Source: Aricia agestis (taxonomy: Eukaryota > Arthropoda > Insecta > Lepidoptera > Lycaenidae). Taken from it: a stretch of DNA of 64,000 nt. Location of the stretch: NCBI RefSeq assembly GCF_905147365.1, contig NC_056416.1, forward strand, positions 4,732,001 through 4,796,000, given 5' to 3'. Of this stretch, positions 26,301-35,800 are shown piece after piece. How positions within the stretch are numbered: the stretch's first letter is position 1; every line of letters begins with the position of its first letter. Position numbers and translations under genes: made by a program. The notes under the pieces are model-generated. The model was not told where the DNA came from and did no database searches. It saw only the letters and a list, made by a program, of their open reading frames with translations.

Positions 26301-26866
26301 TAATTGTTTATTAATGATATTATTATCTTGTCTTAACAAATCAGTAGATAAATCTACAAAATAAAACTTTGAAACTCTTTAAAACAAAAAGGTCAAAGGA
26401 CCGAGGGAGGATGTTATTGTTAGTTTTGGCCTTGGACATCCACGTTGGCGATACATGTTAGGATTATAATGTTACTAGATGACGCTTGCAACTCCTTTGT
26501 GCCAAAGTTCGTTTCTTTATTCCGGGATAAAAGTATGCTATGTCCATTCCCAGGTCTCACAGTATCTCCATACCAAATTTCAGCAAAATCGGTTCAGCGG
26601 TTTGGGCATGAAAAGGTAACATACAAACGAACTTTCGCATTTATAAAATTTGTGTATTGATCGAAATTTAATTAATGAGATTTATTTCAGTTGAGCCTTA
26701 ATATTTATTTTATTCGTTTATTTATATTAAGAAGTGTAAAATACTTACCGTAGTTTTTCGTGGTGTCCACTAGTACATTGTTGGTCGGCAAGAAACTATC
26801 CAAGGAAGCCTTGCTGTTGCTGTTTATGTTGATAACAATAATAATAGATATTAATATTGTTTTCAT
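12567..26866 (-). CDS. Multicopper oxidase-related protein lacking copper ligands (MCORP-like)
   Basis: Nine exons in transcript order: 26749-26866, 24599-24946, 23896-24109, 23290-23453, 16045-16196, 15453-15648, 14165-14362, 13197-13335 and 12567-12801. They sum to 1764 nt (587 residues), with every junction in phase. Translation starts at 26864-26866 with a short hydrophobic signal peptide. The laccase fold is clear: HWHG at about 108 is intact, and the regions around PGPAIHVC and DGVPMVTQCP are typical. The other copper sites are broken: YHADSG (about 153) in place of WHAHTG, YTFHMHG (471-477) in place of HPFHLHG, and ECRSCGLSALPV (544-555) in place of HCHxxxHxxxxM. Electron transfer through type-1 copper is therefore not expected. 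Insects have a conserved, catalytically degenerate MCO-related protein (MCORP) that is essential in the flour beetle, and this is the likely family. The open frame and intact splice sites argue against a pseudogene. Intron 4 spans 7.1 kb and is full of transposons. Confidence 0.82.
13467..14028. mobile_element. 562-bp foldback element filling most of MCORP intron 7
   Basis: Inverted arms of about 165 bp (13467-13632 and about 13866-14028; outer ends AGAAACGGACG and CGTCCGTTTCT) surround an about 230-bp centre. The element occupies about two thirds of the intron. Both arms carry a short open frame of the same sequence on opposite strands, a by-product of the inverted repeat. Confidence 0.8.
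14656..15263. mobile_element. hAT-like non-autonomous element with 8-bp target duplication
   Basis: Termini CAGGGGTCACC and GGTGACCCCTG are inverted. The flanks 14648-14655 (ctatagta) and 15264-15271 (ctctagta) match at 7 of 8 positions, as for a diverged hAT target duplication. The element lies in MCORP intron 6 and is itself interrupted by the M2 element at 14719. Confidence 0.75.
14719..14977. mobile_element. 259-bp palindromic MITE, family M2, copy 1 (nested)
   Basis: Long inverted arms with ends CAGGGTGTAACAAAAAC and their complement are flanked by TATA on both sides. Related copies of 258 bp are at 29974 and 32160. This copy sits inside the hAT-like element, so it inserted later. Confidence 0.85.
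15707..15868. mobile_element. MITE with GGGTCAATTCAGA termini, MCORP intron 5
   Basis: Inverted ends (gggtcaattcagagcaacgc and a diverged complement near 15847-15868) surround a second internal inverted pair (atttgacagatt / aatctgtcaaat). There is no coding sequence, and the target duplication is unclear. Confidence 0.65.
17330..17525. repeat. Dispersed repeat ending in aagtcggttaaaaa
   Basis: A non-coding stretch in MCORP intron 4 ends with the aagtcggttaaaa tail seen in many lepidopteran repeats. It looks like the 3' end of a retroelement; the class is not certain. Confidence 0.4.
17881..18084. mobile_element. MITE family M3 (GCGGGGCTAAAATGGTC ends), copy 1
   Basis: The left end is gcggggctgaaatggtcac, and the right end is a diverged complement ending at 18084. 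It has the same internal blocks as the copy at 21272 (attatgattcat, tgcaattcatgtctagtaat, gacagttttgacaattc) in opposite orientation. It lies in MCORP intron 4. Confidence 0.75.
18234..20362. repeat. Composite repeat block: tandem units with GACA microsatellites
   Basis: A unit containing gcgccatctgttttgag, tttacgcattttcaccccct and tagcctatgtcctttctcag recurs at about 18548-18935, 19200-19490 and 19510-19857, with a fragment at 20190-20362. Several units end in (GACA)n followed by gatactttcgcatttataat. The first unit is enclosed by inverted arms (18234-18375 and 18945-19182) carrying a gcccgcgacttcgtccgcgt motif. The longest (GACA)n tract is at 20286-20331. The whole block lies in MCORP intron 4 and is non-coding. 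Confidence 0.75.
18985..19064. mobile_element. 80-bp GGGCC-ended MITE with TAA duplication
   Basis: Inverted termini GGGCCGCG / CGCGGCCC enclose a second inverted pair (acaccggaatggcagcg and its complement). TAA lies on both sides (18982-18984 and 19065-19067). The inverted sister arm near 18340 lacks the insert and shows the empty site. This is PIF/Harbinger-like. Confidence 0.85.
21272..21485. mobile_element. MITE family M3, copy 2
   Basis: The ends GCGGGGCTAAAATGGTCAC and a complement ending CCCCGC are better preserved than in copy 1. The 214-bp element lies in opposite orientation to copy 1, in the same MCORP intron. A sequence like gatac occurs on both sides, a possible target duplication. 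Confidence 0.75.
21727..21950 (+). mobile_element. Helitron-like non-autonomous element, GTCT-bearing family
   Basis: It starts TCCATACTAATATTATAAAT, carries a (GTCT)n tract followed by gttacctcttcatgccc, and ends in CTAG. It is inserted between A (21726) and T (21951). 5'-TC, 3'-CTAG and an A|T insertion site are the Helitron pattern. Relatives are at 23629, 25822, 26457, 27330 and 63423. Confidence 0.7.
22320..22440. repeat. Low-complexity TTTATAATTTATT tract
   Basis: Simple-sequence A/T repeats in MCORP intron 4. The open frame across it is a composition artefact. Confidence 0.7.
23119..23285. mobile_element. Inverted-repeat element family M4, copy 1, abutting a splice donor
   Basis: The ends gtaccatcgagg and ...gatagtac are inverted, with about 60-bp arms containing ggtcggcttatgtcaattc-like sequence. 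Copies are at 39310 and 52163. The right end reaches position +5 of the MCORP intron 4 splice donor (exon 4 ends at 23290). Confidence 0.75.
23629..23847 (-). mobile_element. Helitron-like GTCT family, copy in MCORP intron 3
   Basis: Read on the minus strand it starts TCCATACTAATATTATAAAT, has a degraded GTCT tract, and holds the conserved gagatactttgagtcctggg-type core. The 3' end near 23629 is somewhat degraded. Confidence 0.6.
24530..24585 (+). mobile_element. 56-bp retroelement 3' fragment with 11-bp target duplication
   Basis: gccagaggcctatgtccagc ... gatgatgatgatgatg is a familiar lepidopteran retroelement 3' end with a (GAT)n tail. It is flanked by identical 11-bp repeats (24519-24529 and 24586-24596, ATATTATTCAT). 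The right repeat starts at intron position +3 of the MCORP exon 2 donor. Confidence 0.85.
25822..26011 (+). mobile_element. Helitron-like GTCT family, MCORP intron 1
   Basis: It starts TCCGTATCAATATTATAAAT, has a short GTCT tract, and ends gcggcagCTAG between A (25821) and T (26012). Confidence 0.65.
26457..26655 (-). mobile_element. Helitron-like GTCT family, degraded copy
   Basis: This minus-orientation copy has the same core as the others (cgcaactcc-type end, ggtctcacagtatctccata, actttcgcatttata). The microsatellite is nearly lost and the terminus is degraded. Confidence 0.55.
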
Positions 26867-27329
26867 TGTATAATAATGATTAATAATAACACAAAACACG
26901 TGGCGCCTCTCACAATGTTTGGCACAAACTGAGCTAAGTTCAGCGACGGCGAGTTCACTCTTACCAGTAAATTAGTAAAAGTTCACTTTTGTATTCCATA
27001 ACACTTTCTCTCGATAATAATAATTGCTTAATGATAGTTCTTCATTTTCTTTAAATATGACCGAACAATATTTATGCTTAAAATTTTAAATTGGTGAAGA
27101 GTCATGATCTAAAGAAACAAAATATTTGATGTGTAAAACTTTTTTCTTTGAGTTATGCAGAAATTATAAATCTATGCCTGCAATTCCACCAGCGGAAATA
27201 GACTATACTGCGGTTACCTTACATATTCTTGGAATGCTACGTATGTACTTCTAGTCTCCTCTATGATAAATTTCATCAGGTCGGTAGTGTTCCGGTCTTT
27301 ACTATATTAACTGTCCGAAATATATTAAA

Positions 27330-27538
27330 CTACATAACGCCCGCAACTCCGTTGCGCCAAAATTCGGTTATCGCGCGGGAACCGTACATTTTTCCGGGAT
27401 AAAAGTATCCTATGTCCTTACCCGGGACTCAAAGTATCTCCATGCCAAATTTCAGCAAAATCCGTTGAGCGGTTTAAGCGTGAAGAGGTAACAGACAGAC
27501 AGACAGACACACTTTCGCATTTATAATATTAGTATGGA
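27330..27538 (-). mobile_element. Helitron-like GTCT family, well-preserved copy
   Basis: On the minus strand it starts TCCATACTAATATTATAAAT with a (GTCT)3 tract and ends GTAG, inserted between A and T. It lies upstream of the MCORP start. Confidence 0.65.
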
Positions 27539-27675
27539 TGTCTTTAAATGTATCAAAATCCTTAAATGTCCTACCAAAATGTGTCGAGGCAAGCCAGACG
27601 GACTTATATCGTAAACTGCGCAATCTATAACAAGTTTCCTAAGTATCGGAACTCTTGAGCAATATAATCGGAACT

Positions 27676-28005
27676 ACTACGTGGGAGAGCCATGCTTCGG
27701 CACGAATGGGCCGGCTCGACCGGAGAAATACCACGTTCTCACAGAAAACCGGCGTGGAACAGCGCTTGCGCTGTGTTTCACTGAGTGAGTGAGTTTACCG
27801 GAGGCCCAATCCCCTACCCTATTCCCTTCCCTACCCTCCCCTATTCCCTTCCCTTACCTAAACTCCCCTATTACCCTATTCCCTCTTAAAAGGCCGGCAA
27901 CGCACCTGCAGCTCTTCTGATGCTGCGAGTGTCCATGGGCGACGGAAGTTGCTTTCCATCAGGTGACCCGTTTGCTCGTTTGCCCCCTTATTTCATAAAA
28001 AAAAA
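27676..28005 (+). mobile_element. SINE-like retroelement with lepidopteran tail
   Basis: A non-coding element of about 330 bp with a ccctacc/ttccctt-rich middle ends in ggtgacccgtttgctcgttt, then a poly(A) run. The ending is widespread in moth retroelements. It lies between MCORP and the OR cluster. Confidence 0.6.
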
Positions 28006-28396
28006 CTACGTTTTATACAGAAGATAATACTTAATATTACAAGTAGTATTACTAGACTTAGTAGTAGAGTACTAGTTAGTAGATTATCTCTAAATTTGTA
28101 AATCTAATATCTTGACTCCCTTTACTAATACTAATGGGACCCTAGACCGGCTAGGCAGTCCTTACCCTATGATCTCTATAGGGTTTAAAAAACAAAGTGA
28201 TAAATTTTGTACACCCTGTATAAAGACATAAGAATATTATAAGCCATCTTTAAATTTTCAATGTCAGTGAAGTAATTTAGAAAACGCATTCAAGTAGCCT
28301 TGCTTCTTTTTGGTAGCTTTCCATCACCTTTGCGGTTTGTCTGTTACACAATTTAAGATAACTACAAAGCGACAGAAATATTGTCTTAACTCAGAT

Positions 28397-28918
28397 CAGT
28401 GATTCTTCTTCGATCTATCTCTGGTTTTGCCCTACTACGGCCGTTCCCAATATTTGATCTATCTCTGGTTTTGCCCTACTAGAGATAGGAATAGCTCACA
28501 TTAGACATTAGAGACATATAGTTTATGTCAATTGTGAGCTATTCCTATCTCTAGTAGGGCAAAACCAGAGATAGATCAAATATTGGGAACGGCCGTTAGT
28601 CATGAGGGACCATTTTAATTTTTACCAAATGTTTGTCTAGCCGGGGACCACCCAGTTGGTTTACGTAAGGGTTGTTTGAAACAGAAAACAAGCACAACTT
28701 TATAATTACTTAACACTATTTTTTTTTAATTTGGCAAAAATCTAAAAGTTAATCACGTTAAATTAAAATCTAAAAGATTTTAATTTAACGTGATTTTTGT
28801 GGCTGCATAGTGCATACTCTTTACTTACTAACTTCTGAATTCTCACATATTATTAGGATCACTTGGAATGCCTCCAGGGACCACCAGTTGTCCGCGCACC
28901 ACCGGTTAAGAACCACTG
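28397..28918. mobile_element. hAT-like element hosting an M1 MITE
   Basis: The short ends CAGTGATTCTT and AAGAACCACTG are inverted with one mismatch, and the right end reads ccaccggttaagaaccactg, typical of hAT MITEs. Its left part is interrupted by the M1 element at 28438. No clear 8-bp duplication remains. A hairpin lies at about 28746-28796. Confidence 0.5.
28438..28595. mobile_element. 158-bp MITE family M1, copy 2 (nested)
   Basis: Same length and ends as copies 1 and 3. The flanks are CTA and TTA, so the 3-bp duplication is imperfect. The bases just left (28410-28437) repeat an internal piece of the same MITE, which points to an aberrant or repeated insertion. Confidence 0.8.
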
Positions 28919-29309
28919 CTCTAGAATCTAGATAATAGAACCGATACAATTTTGTACACAATTTGGTACAGTGACCTTTTCGAGCCAAATGGAATTTAAA
29001 AGAAATCTATTGCGGAATTAAACCATGTAAATGCGTATTATAAGCGAATTTTTAACAATATCTTGTGCCTTATTAGTAAAACAAACAAGGTTATTAAACT
29101 AAATTAAAATGCATTCATTATATCACAAATAATAATAATAATATAATTTATTGATATTTTATCGCTTTATACACTTTTTTTAAGTGTACAAAATTCATAC
29201 AACAATCCAAAATGAAATGGTTGGCAACGAGTTCTTTTTTCAGGTCGCCAAAGGACAATCCAAAAAACTTCATGTACAAAATAATGAGCAATAAAATCTA
29301 AAAAAAAAC

Positions 29310-31562
29310 TTAAACTTTAAGCGCGGTGACGAACTTGTACATATTCTGCACAGTCACAGCGAACGTGTTCAAATCGATAGGGACTATATTTGCAGCAAAC
29401 AATTTGATAGGTCTTCGAGCTACTTTCAACATGATGTACACAGTTTTCTTCTCGCTCATGTCAAATTGCTCCCAGCCGCAACCATAAACGGAGCTCTCGA
29501 ATATCACGGACGCATCTATCAGCTTCTGACAGAGGAAGCAATACAAGAAGAACACAATCACGCAGTAGATAAAGGGAGAGGCGAGACTGATCCAGTCCTG
29601 CAATGTAAGAGACAGGAAGAGGCACATGAAGTACACATTCGTAACAAAATCGATCCCCATCGGCGTACTATACAGCATCCTCAGACAATCCATAAGATTT
29701 AGTATCAAACCATGTCTTCTGATGATATCGGAAAGCTTTCTTCTTATTAGTGCTGTATTTCGTATTCTTCTACGGTTCAAGAGTAATATCTCATCAGACA
29801 TCAGTAAATACATCGCGGCTGTGTGGGTGATAAAGAAGAGGAAGATGCATTGGTAGGTGACCAGAACCAGGGTGACCGTAGAGTCTTGGAAGAAGATGAA
29901 ACTGCGACAGAGCCACTTGTTACTTTCAACACAAATGTCCAAACCTGAAAGTGATACAACAATTTTACAACTACAGAATGTAACAAAAATAAGTGATAAT
30001 ACTTTAGGGTGTGTACGTGTTCCTTGTAGAGAGTTCACTGTGAAAGTAGCAGCGCTGAAAGGCTAAATTTTTTTTCACTTTTGTATGGGGAAACTCGTGA
30101 CGCTCGGGACCTTGCCCATACAAAAGTAAAAAAAATGTTTCATCGTTCAGCGCTGCTACTTTCACAGTGAACTCTCAACAAGGAACACGTACACACCCTA
30201 AAGTATTATCACTTATTTTTATTACACACTGTATATTAATATAGTTGTAAAATTGTTGTATCACTTACATATACAATAAATTATCATTACACACATAATA
30301 ACAATTTATTATTATGTAGTTAAATAAGCACATGTTAAGAAAAAATCCAATCACTTCCAATTTTTATTAACATGCTTATAATTAGCTTCATTTGTAACAA
30401 TGTAAGAAAATCTTGGAATCTTAATTTGACCCACTTCCCGGTCTTCGTTTAGGATGAAATTTTGCACACGCTCTGAGTACTGATGACAATACATGACTAT
30501 CTAAGAAACGTTATTAAATATCCAATATGGCGGCCTCCCCAAGATGGCGGCTATTTGAAATGCACCTCCATGATATGGGTATCAAATGAAAGGGTTTGAT
30601 GTCAGAAATACGAAAAAAATAGTCACGTGACTTAAATCCAACATGGCAGACATCCAAGATGGCGGTTTGGCTTAATGCGTGCTAAAAGCGTGTTTTTTTT
30701 TTAACTATTACCTGGACAAGGGTACGATGTGTATATTAAACTTGACAAATTCATGCGAAACGGAATCCAAATCATGTAAATATTTACAAAATTCACCGCA
30801 TAATATATCAGTATCAAATGTTTTATTTTTCGCATTAGTCTCGTGTGGTTATTGTGTAGAAATACACTTTTTAACGTCAAATGGTCTATTTCTCTGATCT
30901 TCTGCATGGTTGTTATTAATAGGGACCTGTAAAAAGTTCCTATATGACATCATTCTTTTAATAAATATCAAAAAATCTTTAGACTAAAATTATTGTTCTA
31001 AATCTTTTCTTTTCATTACATCTTTTAATCGCTCTCTTTCTGGAATCCTACTTATTTATAATAATTATACAGTATGTAAGTAATGACTAATGACTAATGA
31101 CTTTATCTACCTCTTAACGAAGAACCAAACTGATATGTTGATTGTAACAATGACAATAGATAGATTAGTATTGGCCTTTATCACTCCATACATGTCCTCT
31201 GATAACTTTATCCTATTTATGAAATTGCTGTAAAAATCTATGTAAGACAAAACAGCAAAATGCACGATCCAAAACAAAACTGCAATAAATTAATAAAATA
31301 TTGTTTCTGTATTATATTCTTACTCTTTTAGGAGAATAACCAAATATAATACTTTTTTAATATTTTAATGACATAATATTACAAAAGTCCTTTTTGCAAA
31401 TAAGTTTTTTATATTTACAGAATTACCGGAATTTTTGTGTGATACTAAAGAAAAGCCTGCCAACTTCGGAGTAACATTTATCCACCAAATCACGCTTTCA
31501 ACGGTTGGTTCGTTAAATTTCAGTATTACTTGTGTAACAAGATTCTTAAATAATTTCTCCAT
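29310..31562 (-). CDS. Odorant receptor 1 of cluster (7tm_6)
   Basis: Exons in transcript order, 31427-31562, 31111-31279, 30712-30926 and 29310-29944, give 1155 nt (384 residues). It is a seven-transmembrane insect odorant receptor, predicted with the N-terminus inside the cell and expected to act with Orco as a ligand-gated channel in sensory neurons. Family signs are the WWINVTPKLAGF start after a short cytosolic N-terminus, the PCPG junction, the FLCQKLIDAS core, the SSVYGCGWEQF motif and the terminal FAVTVQNMYKFVTALKV helix. The ATG at 31560-31562 was chosen because it gives an N-terminus of the same size as in the other copies; the upstream frame opens only with GTG. Intron 3 holds an M2 MITE (29974-30231) and a GATGGCGGC-rich repeat. 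It is the 3'-most member of the tandem array and closest to receptor 2. Confidence 0.9.
29974..30231. mobile_element. 258-bp palindromic MITE family M2, copy 2
   Basis: Arms begin CAGAATGTAACAAAAATAAG and end in the complement, flanked by TA. It lies in intron 3 of receptor 1, close to the exon 4 acceptor. Confidence 0.85.
30400..30690. repeat. AAGATGGCGGC-containing dispersed repeat
   Basis: Several ccaagatggcggc-like motifs and atgatatgggtatcaaatga occur in a non-coding stretch of receptor 1 intron 3, ending about 22 bp from the exon 3 donor. It resembles common moth repeats; the class is unknown. Confidence 0.5.
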
Positions 31563-32833
31563 TTTGTCACCACACACTCAACGTAACTTGATTGTAAACT
31601 AGCCTTCAATGACATGAATCTATCTAATAATTATTACAGGCTTCCCTTATAACTTATTCATCTACTACTCCGCCCTTCGCTTGAAAAGGTACTAAACGAC
31701 TGATTTCAATAACCTTTTTGTAATAGATTAGTCTATTTCTTGTCTACTTTTTTATTTTAGAGCATCTTTTTGAATATCAACAATATTTTTAATTTGGATT
31801 GGATTGGAATTTATATTTTAGACAGCAAGGACTAAATCATTTAGTTTAGTACAAAATAAAATATCTGAGAAGCTCAGTTAGGAAAATATGAAGTCACATG
31901 AGAAATCTGATTTCTATACCATAATAACTAAACACATGTCGGAAGCCTATACAAGCTTAATCTCGCTCGCGCTACTCCCGAAATCCCCTCTTCCCCTCCC
32001 CAACTACAGGATTCGTTCTGGTTAATAAATAAACAAAACTACACCATGAAAGGCGTTAATATGATTATATATTATTATGTATATATTTGAGGTAAACTAT
32101 CGCTTAAATAAGTAATGATAACGGATTTTAAAATTTAATTCTCTTGAAGTGACTTTATACAGTGTGTAACAAAAATAAGTGATAATACTTTAGGGTGTGT
32201 ACGTGTTCCTTGTAGAGAGTTCACTGTGAAAGTAGCAGCTCTGAAAGATGAAAAAAAATTTTCACTTTTGTATGGACAAGGGCCCGAGCGTCACGAGTTT
32301 CCCCATACAAAAGTGAAAAAAATTTTAGTCTTTCAGCACTGCTACTTTCACAGTGAACTCTCTACAAGGAACACATACACACCCTAAAGTATTATCACTT
32401 ATTTTTGTTACACCCTGTATAATATGAAGGTAACTCTACCTTTCGTCAAGTTACATAGACACACAAAAAACCAAAAAAACAAAATGTTATTCCTTTCTCT
32501 ATAGAATAAACCTAATATTATAGGAAATAAAAAGATCAAAATGAGGGTTTTAGTCAAAATAATATTGGAAATTCAGAATAACACAACATTTTATTGGTTA
32601 CACTGAGCTGAAAAAAGGTTCGTTACAATTTGTGTAAAGCGTATACCTATTATTGGTGTTTGTTGGTCTCCCTCCCTGTTTATACTGTATTTTTTACAGT
32701 ATAATGATAGGATCACATGAATGTGACTATTACCAGTTGTAGTAGCTTTAGCTGTTTATTGCTGTCTTTTAGTACACAATAGTAAAAGCAATTTGTTATT
32801 GTAGCCCGGCAATCATATGCTGCATGAATTTAG
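31563..32833. other. Spacer between receptors 1 and 2
   Basis: AT-rich DNA with one M2 MITE (32160-32417). It must hold the receptor 1 promoter on its left and the receptor 2 3' UTR on its right; no element can be assigned from sequence alone. Confidence 0.6.
32160..32417. mobile_element. 258-bp palindromic MITE family M2, copy 3
   Basis: Ends CAGTGTGTAACAAAAATAAG and complement ending CACCCTG are flanked by TATA on both sides. It is the most symmetric of the three copies. Confidence 0.88.
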
Positions 32834-35800
32834 CTAAACTTTTAATGCAGTAACAAACTTATAAATAGCTTGCACAGTAGAGGCAAATGTGTTAATGTCT
32901 ATCGGGATAATGTGTGCTGCTTGGAGCAGTACTGGTCTTTGGGATAACTTCAAAACGATGAGCGCAGTTTTTTTGTCACTAACACCGAAATTCTCCCAGC
33001 CGCAAGCATACACAGATTTCTCGAAAATCACCGAAGAGTCTTTCAACTTTTGACAGAGGAAGCAATAAAGAAAGAAAGCTATGAAGCAGTAGCCCAGAAG
33101 AGGTCCGAAAGCGATCCAGTCTTTCAGAGGAAGCGTGAAGAATAGACAGAAGAAATATGCGTTTGCTCCAAAGTCTATTCCGATTGGTACATTGTATAAA
33201 GATTGTAGACTCTTCACTATGTCTAGAAGCAGAATGTGTCTTCCTATGACTGGTGCCAATCGGTCTCTTACTTCTGCTTCATCAGCTATATCGTTTAGAG
33301 TAAGAATCTCTTCCGATATAAGTGTGTACATCGCCACAGTGTGAGCTATCAAGAATAACAGTAGACTTTGATAGTTAATAACCACTACAGTAACGAGTAT
33401 GTCTTGAAAATAAACTATTGTCCGGCATATGTGCTTGTTGATCGTTTTCGTAACATTAAGACCTGAAAAAAAAAGGTCACTTAAAATGAAGTTATGATAT
33501 AAATGATTATGATGAATAATTTATCGCGCAGGAAATGGAAAAAATATGATGAGAAACTATGATTCTCGAGTTTCGAATTTCCATATCAAACATTAAAATC
33601 GGTTAAACGACTTTAGCGTAAGGAGGTAACATACAGGCGGACTTTAGCATTTATTAGTATGAGTTTCGATACTGTACCTGGGCATGGGTCTTCGGTATAC
33701 AATGTGCTGGATATATCACTTCGGAGAGGCAGCCATATTAGAAAAACATTGAACATGTTAAAAGTGTAATACAGAAGTACAAATATTTTTATTCTCTTGA
33801 TTATTAATTTATGTTTTTCAACCAAAAAATCCACTTCCGACGATAGTTTGTCTATTTGTTTAGCTTTTTCGACAGTTGATATGACTAGAGACCTGCAAAT
33901 ATATTTTACGATTTAATAACTTTTTACGGTCTTGGGCAATTTAGATGTCATAATATTATGTCGCGTGCTTGCCAGTGCAGCTATAATATTATGTAGTAGC
34001 TATACGCAAATACTTAATTGCTATAATCATAATATTTTAGCCTCTCCCTGAGGACGAAACTTTTTAAGTACAATCCTACAAGGATTTTTTGAAGAACTAT
34101 TGCCGCCATCTTGTAAAGTGTCATTTGAAAAAACTGTATCACGTGATATTATTATTGTTGCAAGTTGCCAAATTATGAATTGACACTGGTTTCATAATAT
34201 TAAATGAGTTGGCATCACTGACCTCCATTATACAAGTACGCTGGACTGATGATACCCTTTGAAATGACAGCTATTTTTTGTGCCTATCAGCTCCCCCATT
34301 ATTAGGGATAGGAACTAAATTTGACGTAAAAATTACTTTTGAAAGTCGCCATCTTGTCGCCATATTGGCGCTGATAGCAGTAGTGGGAGTATTTGGAACT
34401 AATACTAGTGATGTACAACTGTCTTTTCTATTATCGATGAAATGTTTCCAGATTCAGATAATGTCGACCATTAGGACAAAAATATTAAATTGAATAATAC
34501 AAACGCTACATATTTGTATTAAAGATTACAAACTTCCTCTCCGTAATTTAGATAGGCGTAATAAATTAACAACGATTTCATACGTAGATAACGTGAAGTA
34601 GCAGTACCTATCTATAATCCATTAATTTTTACCAGTTACTACGAAAAACTAAAAACAAAACTGAAGATAAGCTTCTAACGAAAACTATGTTGTATTGTAT
34701 TTTCTAATTTCATTTCTAATATTATCAAATTAGTGCTACAGTGTATCGTATTAAAGCTGAACAAAGCTGAATAAGTGTTCTGTGTGATTAGACCGTAACT
34801 AATCTCATCATATCCATACTAATTATATTATAAAGCGGAAGAGTTTGGTTGTTTGAACGCTCTAATCTCAGGAACTGCTGGTGGACCAGCAGTTCCTGAG
34901 ATTAGAGCTTTTATTTGAACAATTATTTCAGTGTTAGACAGCCCATTTTATATATTTTATCACGCTGAGACTAATAGGAGCTAAGAAATAGAGGAAAATG
35001 TGGAAAAAGCGCGGAAAGTATAACGTGAAGGATTATATAGGCTATTTTTTGTGGACCAATTTGTCTGTGTAATTAGATATTTACGTGGGAGAAGCCGCGC
35101 GGAAAGTCTAGTAATAATATAAAAGTTCCTTATTTATTTATGGATCTAGCAAGCCAATTTTTATCGATTTACTTTATCTCATTTGATTTTCGCCATTTTG
35201 GCGCTGATTGCAGAAGTGCGAGGGAAATTAACTAATTGGATAATGCGATCCATAAATAAATATGGAACGTTTGAATACGTTTTTTTATTGGGGTGGAGTA
35301 GGTAAGGTATTTATAAATAATAAAAATATATGTGCGATACTTTAACATTATATTTTATTAGTTACCGTTACACAGTTACAGTCTGTCAAGAAAGAGTAGA
35401 CGCTGAAATAAATTTTCCAAACATAATCACGATCAAATGGTAGTTTTGCGCCTTGTATTTTCACAGAGAACGTTTGTATACTTCAAATAGTAACGGCAAG
35501 CGTTAATAAAATAAATACATGGTTACCAATGGTTACGTCAAATTTAGTTCTCGGTCCTAATAATGGGGGCGCTGATTCCGCTTCAAATGGCACAAAAAAA
35601 GTGGGTATCATAGATCCAGCGTACTTGTATAATGGAGATCAGTGGTTGGCATCCACTCCCTCTTGAAAATGTTATTCACGCGTCAAAAGATGCTTGTAGG
35701 TTTTGCATTATCCTTGTGTAAGTATTATTATAATACCAAGCGCTTACCTCTTTGTTAAGTACCATACGCTGATATTAACAGTTAAAATAACTAAATATAA

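Larger units (their letters stand above)
26867..29309. other. Spacer between MCORP-like gene and OR cluster
   Basis: It contains the presumed MCORP promoter at its left end; no element can be assigned. Three mobile elements follow, listed separately: a Helitron-like copy, a SINE-like element and a nested hAT/M1 pair. No further gene is seen. Confidence 0.6.

Noticed and set aside
12567..26866. MCORP-like gene as an inactive pseudogene because copper ligands are gone
   Set aside because: Nine exons remain in frame with normal splice sites and a signal peptide, and a conserved ligand-poor MCO relative is known in insects.
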